64,000 bases of DNA, taken from positions 124,001 to 188,000 of the forward strand of contig CAVVAB010000009.1 in NCBI GenBank assembly GCA_963746155.1, read 5' to 3'. Below the pieces are notes generated by a model that worked only from the letters and a program-made list of their open reading frames with translations, was not told the origin of the DNA and made no database searches. Shown here piece after piece: positions 10,582-19,493 of this stretch. This DNA comes from AC-32 sp963746155. GTDB taxonomy: Bacteria; Actinomycetota; Thermoleophilia; Gaiellales; Gaiellaceae. Position 1 is the stretch's first letter; every line of letters begins with the position of its first letter. The translations under genes were made by a program, and so were the position numbers.

Positions 10582-11343
10582 ATGCCTGAGGGCGACGCGC
10601 TTCACCGCGCCGCACGGCGGCTCCAGGTGCTCGTCGGGGAGCAGGTCGAGGTCGAGACGCCACACCCGCGTGCGTCGGCGGTCCTCGACGCAGGACGGCT
10701 CGACGGTCATCGACTGGAGAGCGTCGAGGCTGCGGGCAAGAACCTCTTCCTCGGCTTCGAGGGCGGCCTGGTGCTGCGAAGCCACCTGCGCATGAGCGGC
10801 CGCTGGCAGGTCCGGGTGCGAGGAGCTCCTGTGCGCGGGAGGCCCTGGCTCGTTCTTCGCTCGGCCGGCCACGAGGCGCTCCTCTGGAACGGGCCTGTGC
10901 TGGAGCTCTCGCGCGACGGCCGCGGCCGGCGGCCGCTCGGCCCGGACATCCTCGCCGAGCCGCCCGACCTCGAGGCGATGGTCGCGCGGCTGCGCGGCGA
11001 GCATCCGTCCCGCGAGCTCGGCGACGCGCTGCTCGATCAGCGCCTGGTCGCAGGGATCGGGAACATCTGGCGTGCCGAGGCGCTCTGGCATGCGCGGCTC
11101 TCGCCCTGGCTTCGGCTCGCGGAGACCACCGACGACGAGCTCGACCGCGTATTCGGGGAGGCGGCGCGACTCATGCGCGGCTCGCTCGAGAACGGTGGCG
11201 CCGAGCGTCATGTCTACCGCCGCGCCGGCCGCCCGTGTCCCCGGTGCGGCGAGCTCATCCGCTCGCGCGGCCAGGGAGACGCTAACCGCACGGCCTACTG
11301 GTGTCCCGGCTGCCAAAGAGGAGAGGAGCTGCCGAGCGCGTAA
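10582..11343 (+). CDS. nei2: Fpg/Nei-family DNA glycosylase-AP lyase (Nei2-like)
   Basis: 253 residues starting MPEGD, with Pro2 (Schiff-base nucleophile after Met removal) and Glu3 of the family. Further marks are the catalytic Lys in EAAGKNLF near residue 53, the H2TH region with LLDQRLVAGIGNIWRAE, and a C-terminal zinc finger CPRCGE...YWCPGC. This is base-excision repair of oxidised bases. The MPEGD start and the zinc finger fit actinobacterial Nei2/endonuclease VIII better than Fpg (MPELPE). The downstream gene follows almost immediately. Confidence 0.9.
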   Translation: MPEGDALHRAARRLQVLVGEQVEVETPHPRASAVLDAGRLDGHRLESVEAAGKNLFLGFEGGLVLRSHLRMSGRWQVRVRGAPVRGRPWLVLRSAGHEALLWNGPVLELSRDGRGRRPLGPDILAEPPDLEAMVARLRGEHPSRELGDALLDQRLVAGIGNIWRAEALWHARLSPWLRLAETTDDELDRVFGEAARLMRGSLENGGAERHVYRRAGRPCPRCGELIRSRGQGDANRTAYWCPGCQRGEELPSA

Positions 11344-11351
11344 CGGAAGAC

Positions 11352-12605
11352 GTGGCCGTGCGCGCCCCGCACCTCTACCGCTCCCTCCGCCTGTTCTGTC
11401 TGGCCGGCTTCTCGCTGCTCGCGGCCGACGTCGAAGCCGGCGAGGAGATCCCGTTCGCGTTCGAGGAGCATCCCGGTGAAAGCGGCGGGTCCTCGCTGTA
11501 CGAGTACCGGCCGCTGGTGCGTTCGTACGTCGACGCGAGGGCCGAGCGGCTCGGCGCGCTGGCCGATGCCCGGATCGCGGTCGAGGAGCTTGGCCGCGAG
11601 CCCGCTGCGGCCGTCTACGCCGCCGCTCACACGGGGCGCCGAGGCGCCGGGCCTGACGAGGCGCTCCTGCGGACGATCCTGCTCCCGCTCATGGCAGACG
11701 TGGCCGAGGCCGCGGGCGGCGTCGACTGGGCCGACGAGGCATTCGACCGGGCCTATGCCGGTTTCGAGGGCACCCTGCTCGCGGACCGTCGCGCATACGC
11801 AGCGCTCGCGCCGGTGACCGGGCTCTCCGTCGGGTCGCGGCTGGAGCTCGGGGAGGGCCTGTCTCTACGAGTCGCCGCCTCGGGAGAGCTGGCCGCGCAC
11901 TGGCCCGAGGCCTCCGGCCTGCTCCCGGCCGGGTTCGGGCGCGAGCCGGACAGGCTCTGCGTGCTGGAGCTCGAGCGGACGCTGCGCCCGAACGAGCCGA
12001 GCGCACCGGACGCGCCCGGCGAGCTCGCGGACGCGGTCAGCGCGCTTCGCCTGGCGACGGCCGCGCCGGTCGCCGCCGGCCCCGTGCTCTTCGAGCGCCT
12101 CGACTGGCGGCCGCTCGGGATCCGTCCCGTTCTCCCGATCGCGGCCGCGGAACCGCCCGGCGAGCCGACGAGGCTCGACGCGTTCCGAGCCCGTCTCGCC
12201 AGCGACCTACTGGAGCGGCTCGCGTGGGCCGAGGAGGACGCAGAGCTTGCCGAGGCGCTCGACCGCTGGGAGCTGTCGCTGTTCTCCGTGGAGCCGTTTC
12301 GCTCGGAGCAGCTCCGCGAGACGCTGTCTGCGCTCCTCGGCGGAGTCGACGGGCTCTGGGCGGCGGCGGTGCGCGCGGCGGTGCTGCTCGGCGAGACCGG
12401 CCGCGAGCGTGCGGACGAGCTCGAGCGGCTCCGGTCGCTCACGCGGGGCGAGCCGGCCGGCCGCGCCGCTGCCGAGGCCGTCCGCAAGGCGGTCGTCGAG
12501 ACGCTCGCCCACGGCGACCGAGCCGCGCTGATCGAGTCGCTGGACGAGGCGCTGATCGGAGTCCGGCCGCGTCCGGCCGGCTACTTCGCCGCGCTCGCCT
12601 CCTAA
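11352..12605 (+). CDS. Conserved hypothetical protein, Ala/Leu/Glu-rich
   Basis: About 417 residues and predicted soluble. No recognised motif. The N-terminal region reads VAVRAPHLYRSLRLFCL, and the rest is largely alpha-helical with many LERL/LADA segments. GTG 11352 was chosen because it lies 8 bp after the nei2 stop behind GGAAG. A longer GTG start at 11301 would overlap nei2 by 43 bp. Probably in one transcript with nei2. Function unknown. Confidence 0.65.
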   Translation: MAVRAPHLYRSLRLFCLAGFSLLAADVEAGEEIPFAFEEHPGESGGSSLYEYRPLVRSYVDARAERLGALADARIAVEELGREPAAAVYAAAHTGRRGAGPDEALLRTILLPLMADVAEAAGGVDWADEAFDRAYAGFEGTLLADRRAYAALAPVTGLSVGSRLELGEGLSLRVAASGELAAHWPEASGLLPAGFGREPDRLCVLELERTLRPNEPSAPDAPGELADAVSALRLATAAPVAAGPVLFERLDWRPLGIRPVLPIAAAEPPGEPTRLDAFRARLASDLLERLAWAEEDAELAEALDRWELSLFSVEPFRSEQLRETLSALLGGVDGLWAAAVRAAVLLGETGRERADELERLRSLTRGEPAGRAAAEAVRKAVVETLAHGDRAALIESLDEALIGVRPRPAGYFAALAS

Positions 12606-12609
12606 CTCC

Positions 12610-13368
12610 TCACAGCCCGCGCAACGGCGCTGCTTTCGGGACGATGGCGGTTCCCGGGCACGGCGTCGCCTGGGAGAGCTTGGCCACCAGAGTCAGCGCG
12701 GGATCGGAGCCGGCTCGCTTGTAACCGGCCTGAACGCGCACCCGCAGGCACGCCTCTTTGCCGCGCCGCTTGACGCTGAAGACGTCGATGGGGTCGTCCG
12801 AGAACACGATCCTCTCGAGCCTCCGGCCAGGGCCGACGCTCTTGCCTCTCAACGTGACGCTGCAATCGGGGGAAAGGCAGTCGGCGACCACGGCTCGCTG
12901 CTTCGTGTCGTTCACCAGGCGCAGGCTCAAGGGCGAGGCCGCCTCCTGCACGTCGACGAACGCAGGCAGCGCGAAGAAGGCGACGATCGCGGCGGTCATC
13001 AGAGCCACTCCCAGGCCGATCGCGATCTTGACGCCGCGCGTGAGCGAGATGCGCGTGTGCGAGGTCGGCGCCTGGAGGTCGGGGTACGGGTCCTGCCAGG
13101 GCTGGCCGCTGAGCTGCGCGGCGCGGCGGGTTTCGGCGCGGATGTTCTGGCCGATCGCGTAGACGAGGTTCTCGCGGCTGTTTCGCGTTTGCTCGTTCGC
13201 GGCGTCGAGAACGTCGGCGAGGACGAAGAGGTGCTCGAGGCCTGCCACGTCGTGCTGCTTGACATATCCACGGCGGGCGCGGTCGAGATGCTTCAGTGCC
13301 CGGTCCTCGTCGCCTCGGTCGATGCAGGCTCGCGCTTCTGCGAGCTCGCGATCGGGGGTCGGGGTCAC
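12610..13368 (-). CDS. Single-pass membrane protein with helical N-terminal domain
   Basis: 252 residues. Residues 1-70 look like TPR/helical-hairpin repeats (ARACIDRGDEDRALKHLD). One transmembrane helix follows near 110-135 (GVKIAIGLGVALMTAAIVAF), then a ~110-residue beta-rich outer domain with Cys (ADCLSPDCSVTLRG, ATPCPG). Inferred topology is cytosolic N-terminus, extracellular C-terminus. It is convergent with the gene ending at 12605 and divergent from the small gene at 13444. Function unknown. Confidence 0.65.
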   Translation of the reverse strand: MTPTPDRELAEARACIDRGDEDRALKHLDRARRGYVKQHDVAGLEHLFVLADVLDAANEQTRNSRENLVYAIGQNIRAETRRAAQLSGQPWQDPYPDLQAPTSHTRISLTRGVKIAIGLGVALMTAAIVAFFALPAFVDVQEAASPLSLRLVNDTKQRAVVADCLSPDCSVTLRGKSVGPGRRLERIVFSDDPIDVFSVKRRGKEACLRVRVQAGYKRAGSDPALTLVAKLSQATPCPGTAIVPKAAPLRGL

Positions 13369-13443
13369 GGCGGGAACGACCGTAACGCTTTCGACACGGT
13401 CCGGTCACACACGCGTGCGAGCTTTGCGTCTAGCGTCGGTCTC

Positions 13444-13677
13444 ATGGACGAGGCACGCGCGGTCATGCGCAGGTTGAGGCGCATCGAGTCGCTCGAACGG
13501 GAGCACGCTCCGCCGGAAGCGGTGCTCGCCGAGGTGCACGAACTGCTGGTCGAAGCGGAGACGTGGATCTCGGCCGAGCGGGTCGGGACAGAGCTCGCCG
13601 AGGCGGCCCTCGCTCGCTGCCGCGACGGGCTCGCGGCGGGTGCTTCGATGACCGAGGAGGTGCTATCGACAGGTTGA
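13444..13677 (+). CDS. Small helical hypothetical protein
   Basis: 77 residues, MDEARAVMRRLRRIESLERE..., acidic and alpha-helical with a heptad-like pattern and no Cys. ATG at 13444 is the natural start; no clear Shine-Dalgarno. It lies just upstream of the parA-ftsZ pair in the same direction. I do not recognise a function. Confidence 0.5.
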   Translation: MDEARAVMRRLRRIESLEREHAPPEAVLAEVHELLVEAETWISAERVGTELAEAALARCRDGLAAGASMTEEVLSTG

Positions 13678-13682
13678 CCTGT
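13669..13682. promoter_or_regulatory. Inverted repeat upstream of parA-ftsZ
   Basis: ACAGGT and ACCTGT flank TG at the end of the preceding small gene, about 220 bp before parA. It has the size and symmetry of an operator half-site pair. The remaining 13683-13898 holds no gene I can support. Confidence 0.3.
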
Positions 13683-13898
13683 GACAACTGATCGCGCGGG
13701 TGTGGCGGTTGCTCGCCGCTGCGAATGCACTCTGCCCTTCTCGTCCGATCCTCGAAATCGGCTGCGGGACGAATCTCGAAAAACCGCAGCAATTTCCGAA
13801 GGGATAGCTAGCATGAGGACGAAGAAAGGGGCTCGATGGGGCTTGCACGCCTGCTTCCGCGACCGGGAATTCGGACCGAGACGCCAAAAGGGGCGCCG

Positions 13899-14669
13899 AT
13901 GGGACACGTGATCTCTTTCGCCAACCAAAAAGGTGGGGTGGCGAAGACGACGACGACCCTGAATCTCGGCGTCGCGTTCTCCGAACAGGGCCTCAAGGTG
14001 CTGCTGATCGACCTCGATCCGCAGGGCAACCTGACCATGAGCCAGGGCCTGAACCCGGACTCGATCGAGCGCTCGATGTTCGACGTCCTCGTGCACCGTC
14101 TCCCGATGCAGGAGGTGATCCATCACACGGAGGTCGATCTCGCCGTCTCGTCGATCGATCTCGCGGGTGCCGAGCTTGCGCTCTCGAGCATGATCGGACG
14201 CGAGCGCGCGCTCGAAAAGGCGCTCGCCGAGGTGAAGGGCAAGTACGACTACGTCCTCATCGACACGCCGCCGTCGCTCGGACTGCTGACGATCAACGCG
14301 CTCGTCGCGTCGAACGGTGTGATCGTGCCCGTCCAGTGCGAGTACCTCTCGCTGCGCGGGCTCGTCCAGCTCGAGAACACGCTCTCGATGATCCGCGAGA
14401 ACCTGAACCCGCACGTCGAGATCGAGGGGATCCTCCCGACGATGTACGACAGCCGCACGCTGCACTCGCGCGAGGCGGTCGAGATCCTCCAGGAGAACTT
14501 CGGCGACCTCGTCTTCGACACGAAGATTCGCAAGACCGTCCGCTATGCGGAGGCCCCGGTGAAAGGGACCTCCGTCCTCAAGTACGACCCGAGCGGGAAC
14601 GCCGCCGAGGCCTACCGCGACCTCGCGAAGGAGGTGCTCAATGGCGCGCAGGCGCGCGAGCATGCGTGA
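13899..14669 (+). CDS. parA: ParA/Soj-family ATPase
   Basis: 256 residues. Deviant Walker A KGGVAKTTTT (residues 11-20), switch I-like LIDLDPQGNLTMSQG, and Walker B YVLIDTPPS. Overall a compact Soj-type ParA without a DNA-binding N-terminal extension. ATG 13899 gives the canonical MGHVISFANQ start; an in-frame ATG at 13836 would add a 21-residue unconserved leader. It overlaps the FtsZ-like gene by 29 bp. There is no parB beside it, so a role with the FtsZ (division or positioning) rather than plasmid-style partition is my inference. Confidence 0.92.
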   Translation: MGHVISFANQKGGVAKTTTTLNLGVAFSEQGLKVLLIDLDPQGNLTMSQGLNPDSIERSMFDVLVHRLPMQEVIHHTEVDLAVSSIDLAGAELALSSMIGRERALEKALAEVKGKYDYVLIDTPPSLGLLTINALVASNGVIVPVQCEYLSLRGLVQLENTLSMIRENLNPHVEIEGILPTMYDSRTLHSREAVEILQENFGDLVFDTKIRKTVRYAEAPVKGTSVLKYDPSGNAAEAYRDLAKEVLNGAQAREHA

Positions 14670-15999
14670 AGGCCCGTTGGCCGAGCTGTTCAGGGCAACC
14701 GAAGCGGCACAGAAGCAGGCCGAGAAGGAAGGCCGCCCCGAGCCCGAGCCCGAGGCGACCGCGTCGCCGGTCGAGCCGCCTGAGCAGACCGTCGAGCACG
14801 TGCCCGAGTGGGTCGAGGAGGCCAAGCCGGCCCCACCGGAGCCGGTGCGCCTGCCCGAGCGCAAGCCCGACCCGAAGCCCGCGGCCAAGGCGAAGCCTGA
14901 GCCGAAGCGCGAGCCCCAGGCCCCGCGCATCCAGGCGCTTCCGGAGCCGCCGCCGCGCCTGCACAGAGTCCCCGAGCCCGGTGCGTACATCGCGGTCATC
15001 CGGGTCGTCGGGGTGGGCGGTGCCGGTCTGAACGCGGTCAACCGCATGATCGACGCGGACATCTCGCAGGTCGAGTTCGTCGCGCTCAACACCGACATCC
15101 AACAGCTCCAGACCAGCGACGCGCCGGTCAAGATCCACATCGGGCGCGAGCTGACGGAGGGCCTAGGCTCCGGCGCCGACCCGGATCTGGGGCGCCGCGC
15201 GGCCGAGGAGGCATACGACCAGATCAAGCGTGCGCTCCGCGGCTCCGACATGGTGTTCGTGACCGCGGGCGAGGGCGGCGGCACGGGCTCCGGCGCAGCG
15301 CCGGTCGTGGCGCGGGTCGCCCGGGAGCTCGGCGCGTTGACCGTCGGGATCGTCACCACGCCGTTCAAGTTCGAGGGCACCCGCAGGCACCGCCAGGCGA
15401 CGGACGGCGTCGAGTCGTTGCGTGCGAACTGCGACACGGTGATCGTCGTCCCGAACGAGCGGCTGCTCGAGGTCCTCGACCGGGAGACGTCGATGCTCGA
15501 CGCCTTTCGGATCGCCGACGACGTGCTGCGCCAGGGCGTGCAGGGGATCTGCGACCTGATCACGCTGCCCGGCCTGATCAACCTCGACTTCGCCGACGTG
15601 CGCACGGTCATGAAGGACGCGGGCACCGCGCTGATGGGGATCGGTTTCTCGGCGAGCGCCGAGGACCGCGCGAAGGAGGCCGCGGAACACGCTCTACGCT
15701 CGCCGTTGATCGAGACCGAGATCTCGGGCGCCAAAGGCATCCTGCTCTCGATCGCAGGCGGTGACGACCTCTCGCTCTTTGAGGTCAACGAGGCCGCCGA
15801 GGTCGTCCGCGAGGCCGCGTCGGGCGACGCGAACATCATCTTCGGCGCGACCGTCGACGACCGGCTGACCGGCCAGGTGTGGGTGACCGTGGTCGCCACG
15901 GGCTTCGGCGCTCGTGGTGCGCAACGGCGCATCACGAGGCGCGCCGAGAGCACCGACGACGAGGGCGCGCTCGAGCCGCCCAGCTTCCTGCAGCCGTAG
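14641..15999 (+). CDS. ftsZ: FtsZ-family tubulin GTPase with long Pro-rich N-terminal extension
   Basis: 452 residues. The FtsZ core starts only near residue 117 (IRVVGVGGAGLNAVNRM). The tubulin signature GEGGGTGSGAAPVVA, NTD motif and T7 loop LINLDFADVRTVM are all present, so it should bind and hydrolyse GTP. It ends in a short EPPSFLQP resembling the FtsZ C-terminal peptide. Residues 20-115 are a Pro/Glu/Lys-rich disordered extension unlike standard FtsZ. The start at ATG 14641 is set by AAGGAGGTG seven bases upstream, inside parA. No ftsA/ftsQ/mur genes surround it, so this is not the usual division cluster. Confidence 0.92.
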   Translation: MARRRASMREGPLAELFRATEAAQKQAEKEGRPEPEPEATASPVEPPEQTVEHVPEWVEEAKPAPPEPVRLPERKPDPKPAAKAKPEPKREPQAPRIQALPEPPPRLHRVPEPGAYIAVIRVVGVGGAGLNAVNRMIDADISQVEFVALNTDIQQLQTSDAPVKIHIGRELTEGLGSGADPDLGRRAAEEAYDQIKRALRGSDMVFVTAGEGGGTGSGAAPVVARVARELGALTVGIVTTPFKFEGTRRHRQATDGVESLRANCDTVIVVPNERLLEVLDRETSMLDAFRIADDVLRQGVQGICDLITLPGLINLDFADVRTVMKDAGTALMGIGFSASAEDRAKEAAEHALRSPLIETEISGAKGILLSIAGGDDLSLFEVNEAAEVVREAASGDANIIFGATVDDRLTGQVWVTVVATGFGARGAQRRITRRAESTDDEGALEPPSFLQP

Positions 16000-16003
16000 C
16001 GCG

Positions 16004-16270
16004 CTAGACCGCGGGAGTCCGTCGTGGCCGCGAGGCGAGGATCACCGTGCCCGCCGCGACGCCAACCGCAGCGATGACGAACGCGACGGGGTCGGCCCAT
16101 CCGGGTCGGTGAGCTCCCCGGGGCTGCGTCAGGCGGCTCTTGAGGCAGTTGATCTTCGGCCCCTGGCACACGCGGGTCGGCTGGTCGCGCACGCGGCTGT
16201 GGACCGACCATGCCGCGCCGAGAGCGACTCCCGCAACCAGGACGGCAAGAAGGATCCTCCATCCGCTCAT
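16004..16270 (-). CDS. Small two-helix membrane protein
   Basis: 88 residues: an N-terminal helix (ILLAVLVAGVALGAAW), a ~35-residue basic loop with two Cys (VCQGPKINC), and a second helix (VAFVIAAVGVAAGTVILA). Convergent with ftsZ. It follows the large membrane protein gene by 7 bp, so probably in one transcript. Function unknown. Confidence 0.6.
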   Translation of the reverse strand: MSGWRILLAVLVAGVALGAAWSVHSRVRDQPTRVCQGPKINCLKSRLTQPRGAHRPGWADPVAFVIAAVGVAAGTVILASRPRRTPAV

Positions 16271-16277
16271 CGGCGCA

Positions 16278-17885
16278 CTAGCGATCGTCGCAGGTAGGAG
16301 AGTTGCTGCCGACGACCGCCGCGAGCGCGCCGGCGGCGTCGACCTGGAAGGAAAGCTCGAACCGACCGCCGCGCGGCGCGTCGATCGTGAGCATCCCGTC
16401 GGCGCTTCGGCCCACGCACGTCCCCTCGGCGTGCCAGTACGGCGAATACCGCACCGCCAGCCGGTAGCGCCCGGGCCGGGCGAGCTCGACGGCGACCCGC
16501 GCGCCGTAGAGCCCGAGCACCTTCGACGGGGCGGGGCCGGTGAGGATCGGCGTGGGGTGGGGCACCGAAAACACGGTGAGCTGCGACGTCCGGAAGACCT
16601 CCCGCAGCCCCGACCGCCCGCCGCGCAGCAGGGCCGCCTCGGCGCGGGAGCTGTAGTCGGGAGGCGCGCGGGTCAGCACGACGTAGCGGACGCCCAACTG
16701 GTGCAGCCAGTCGAGGTACGAGGCTCGCCCGAGCGCGTCGTAGAGAAGCTCGTTCTGCGGGAAGTCGTCCTGTCGGAAGCCTCCGCGGGCGAGCGGGATA
16801 TGTGCTTCCGCCAGGTAGACGGCCGCCCAGTGATCCGCCGTGTCCACCGCCTCGACGCGGTACGAGGGCGTCAGGTGCCCGTGGAGGTAGGAGATCGCGG
16901 GCGCCCAGTAGGACCTCGCCGACGCCGGGTCCGAGCTGCCCTTGGCGAACTGCCAGAGGAGCGGCGTCAGGTTCCAGGAGGTCGCGAGGACCAGCACAGC
17001 GAGACAGACCGGGAGCGGTCGCCAGCGGCGCAGCGAAAGGATCAGGACGGCGAGTGGCACGGCCGCATATCTCATACGAGCAACGTTTTCGCCGAGCGCC
17101 GAGGGCATCACATACGCGGCAAGGCAGGCGCAGAGGTAGATGACGAACATCCAGCGAAGCGACCTCGCGCCTTCGACTCGCCACGTCAGGGCAGCGCCGA
17201 CGATGCAGAAGGCCAGTGCTGCACCGAGCTCCTGGAGCGAGAACGGAAAGCGCCCGCCGGGGAAGAGGCGCCAGAGCAGGGCTTCGATCACGCCGAAGCC
17301 ACCCAGTACGAGCGCAGGCGTGACCAGCGCCGAGCGGTCGCGCCATCGTGCAAGGCCAACCCCCGCGAGCAGCAGGGCGAGGAGGAGAAATGCGAGGGGA
17401 CTGGCGGCGAGAGTAAGCGCCGCGAACACCGCGAACCGGCCGCGGTTCCCCGCCTGGATGGCCCAGATCGCGAGCAGCGCGAGCGCCGCCCCGAGCGCGA
17501 ACGGAAACGCCGCGGACAGGATCGTCCCCGCCCACACGACGGCGAACGTACGGCTCGACCAGCGCGCGGCCGGGCCCCATTCCCGCCCGATTACGACCGC
17601 GAACGCCAGGGACGCCGTTGCAACCGCGGCGACGGCGAGCAGCCGGATCCCGAGCAGCCCGGCGAGCGGGTAGTAGAGGACGCTGTAGGTGACGAAGCTG
17701 TAGCGGCCCGCGTACCAGAAGTTGTTCCACAGCGAGAAGCCGTGACCGATGAAGAGCGTGCGCTGGTACGCGTGCGTGGCCTCGTCCGCCCCCGGAGGCC
17801 CGAGCCAGACGAGCAGCGCGGCGAACGTCGCTGCCGCCGCGGCGGAGAAGACCGCCTCGCGCGCGAGTGGACTGGCCTTCGTCAC
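16278..17885 (-). CDS. Polytopic membrane protein, possible GT-C/PTPS-related type
   Basis: About 535 residues. Roughly ten transmembrane helices occupy residues 1-330, with an early loop GADEATHAYQRTLFIGHGFSLW. A ~200-residue soluble C-terminal domain contains SYLHGHLTPSYRVEAV and WLHQLGVRYVVLTRAP and ends in a beta-rich module with Cys. The architecture fits GT-C-like or PTPS-related membrane proteins; no catalytic residue can be assigned with confidence. GTG 17885 chosen as start, 57 bp from the divergent ggt start. Probably involved in envelope polysaccharide or glycolipid metabolism (inference). Confidence 0.65.
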   Translation of the reverse strand: MTKASPLAREAVFSAAAAATFAALLVWLGPPGADEATHAYQRTLFIGHGFSLWNNFWYAGRYSFVTYSVLYYPLAGLLGIRLLAVAAVATASLAFAVVIGREWGPAARWSSRTFAVVWAGTILSAAFPFALGAALALLAIWAIQAGNRGRFAVFAALTLAASPLAFLLLALLLAGVGLARWRDRSALVTPALVLGGFGVIEALLWRLFPGGRFPFSLQELGAALAFCIVGAALTWRVEGARSLRWMFVIYLCACLAAYVMPSALGENVARMRYAAVPLAVLILSLRRWRPLPVCLAVLVLATSWNLTPLLWQFAKGSSDPASARSYWAPAISYLHGHLTPSYRVEAVDTADHWAAVYLAEAHIPLARGGFRQDDFPQNELLYDALGRASYLDWLHQLGVRYVVLTRAPPDYSSRAEAALLRGGRSGLREVFRTSQLTVFSVPHPTPILTGPAPSKVLGLYGARVAVELARPGRYRLAVRYSPYWHAEGTCVGRSADGMLTIDAPRGGRFELSFQVDAAGALAAVVGSNSPTCDDR

Positions 17886-17942
17886 CCGTGCCGCACGATA
17901 GCGGCGGTGGTTCTTCGGCGGTGCCCGAGTACCCTTGCGCGC

Positions 17943-19493
17943 ATGAGAGGCGCGGTGGGGGCGGGGCATCCGCTGACGGCACAGGCTGGTGCGGATGTGC
18001 TGGCCGAGGGAGGCAATGCGGTCGACGCGTGCATCGCCGCCGCGTTCGTCTCCTGGGTCGCCGAGAGCCCGCTCACCGGCCCCGGTGCGGGTGGGTTCAT
18101 GCTCGTCCACCAGGCCTCGGACGACTCCACCCGGGTCCTCGACCACTTCGTCACCGTCCCGGGACTCGGCCTCCGCAACCCCGGGAGGGCGGAGATGGAC
18201 CACGCGCAGGTCGACTTCACGGCCGAGTCGTCCCAGTCGTTCCGCATCGGCGCGGGCTCCTGTGCCGTCCCGGGCGCGGCCGTCGGCCTCGGCGAGGCGC
18301 ATCGGCGCTTCGGGACGCTGCCCTGGCCGGTGCTGCTCGAGCCGGCGATCCGGCATGCGCGCGAAGGCGTCGTGATCACCGAGGCGCAGGACTACCTGCA
18401 CGAGATCCTCGACGCGATCCTCCGCCACACCGACGAGGGCCGGAAGATCTACGGCCCGCGCGGCCGGCGGCTCAAGGCGGGCGACCGCCTCGTGATGACC
18501 GACCTCGCACGGACGCTCGAGCGGTTGGCGGAGAAGGGCGCGGACGACCTGTACAACGGTGAGCTGGCGCGCGCCGTCTCCGGCTTCGTACGCGACCAGG
18601 GCGGCGAGATCACCCTTCGCGACCTGCGCGAGTACCGCGTCGTCCAGCGGCGGCCGGTGCGCGCGCGGTTCCTCGGGCACGAGCTGGAGGCGAATCCGCC
18701 TCCCTCGACGGGCGGCCTGCTGATCGGCCTCGGCGCCCGCCTCGCGGACCGGCTCGGGCCGGGCGGTCCGGCGGGCAGCGCCGAGGCGATCGCGCGACTC
18801 GCGGAGATCATGCGCGAGCAGGACGCGACGAGGGCGGAGATCTCGGCGCGCGACCTCTCCAGGGGCGGGCTCGCGCGGCGCCTCTACGACCCACGCACGC
18901 TCGGCGCGACGGTCCGGCGCCTGCGGAGACGCCCGCCGGAGTCGGTACAGGGGACCACGCACATCTCGGCCGTCGACGACGAGGGGAACGCCGCCGCGCT
19001 CACGGCCTCCACGGGCGCCGGCTCGGGCGTGATCGTCCCCGGAACGGGAATCGCGCTGAACAACATGCTCGGCGAGTTCGACCTCGCCACCACCGGAACG
19101 GTTCCGCGACCGGGCATCCGCTTCACGAGCGGCATGGCGCCGTCGCTCGTCCTGCGCGACGGGCGTCCACGGCTCGTCGTCGGCAGCGCCGGGTCGCTGC
19201 GCCTGCGCGGGGCGATCATGCAGGTGATCGTCAACGTCGTCGCGCACGGCTTCGGGGTCGAGGACGCGATCGAGCGCCCGCGGATCCACCTGGAGGACTC
19301 GATGCTCCACTGCGAGGGTGGAAACGACCCGGCTCAGGTCGCGCGGCTCGAGGACTGGGGCTACGAGATCCGCGCCTGGCGCGGCCGGAACCTCTTCTTC
19401 GGCGGCGTCTCCGGGGTCGAGATTCGCGAGGACGGCACGCTGGCCGCGGCCGGCGACCCGCGTCGCGGCGGGCACGGCGTCGTCGTGGCGTGA
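17943..19493 (+). CDS. ggt: Gamma-glutamyltransferase family protein
   Basis: 516 residues. The Ntn-hydrolase maturation site is seen as GTTHISAVDDEGNAAALT, with the second Thr of GTT as expected nucleophile. Family stretches AGADVLAEGGNAVDACIAAAF and GPGAGGFML are at the N-terminus and NPPPSTGG in the middle. No obvious signal peptide, so it may be cytosolic. GSAGSLRLRG replaces the usual GSPGGxRI, a slight deviation near the substrate loop. The ATG start is followed by an operon of GNAT, DedA and phosphoesterase genes, each overlapping the last by 4 bp. Confidence 0.9.
   Translation: MRGAVGAGHPLTAQAGADVLAEGGNAVDACIAAAFVSWVAESPLTGPGAGGFMLVHQASDDSTRVLDHFVTVPGLGLRNPGRAEMDHAQVDFTAESSQSFRIGAGSCAVPGAAVGLGEAHRRFGTLPWPVLLEPAIRHAREGVVITEAQDYLHEILDAILRHTDEGRKIYGPRGRRLKAGDRLVMTDLARTLERLAEKGADDLYNGELARAVSGFVRDQGGEITLRDLREYRVVQRRPVRARFLGHELEANPPPSTGGLLIGLGARLADRLGPGGPAGSAEAIARLAEIMREQDATRAEISARDLSRGGLARRLYDPRTLGATVRRLRRRPPESVQGTTHISAVDDEGNAAALTASTGAGSGVIVPGTGIALNNMLGEFDLATTGTVPRPGIRFTSGMAPSLVLRDGRPRLVVGSAGSLRLRGAIMQVIVNVVAHGFGVEDAIERPRIHLEDSMLHCEGGNDPAQVARLEDWGYEIRAWRGRNLFFGGVSGVEIREDGTLAAAGDPRRGGHGVVVA

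Noticed and set aside
13365..16262. Long minus-strand open frames opposite parA/ftsZ, addA, acn and ggt (up to ~1000 codons)
   Set aside because: They mirror real genes with strong motifs on the other strand; such shadows are expected at this GC content, and their sequences are Arg/Ala/Pro-rich without domains.
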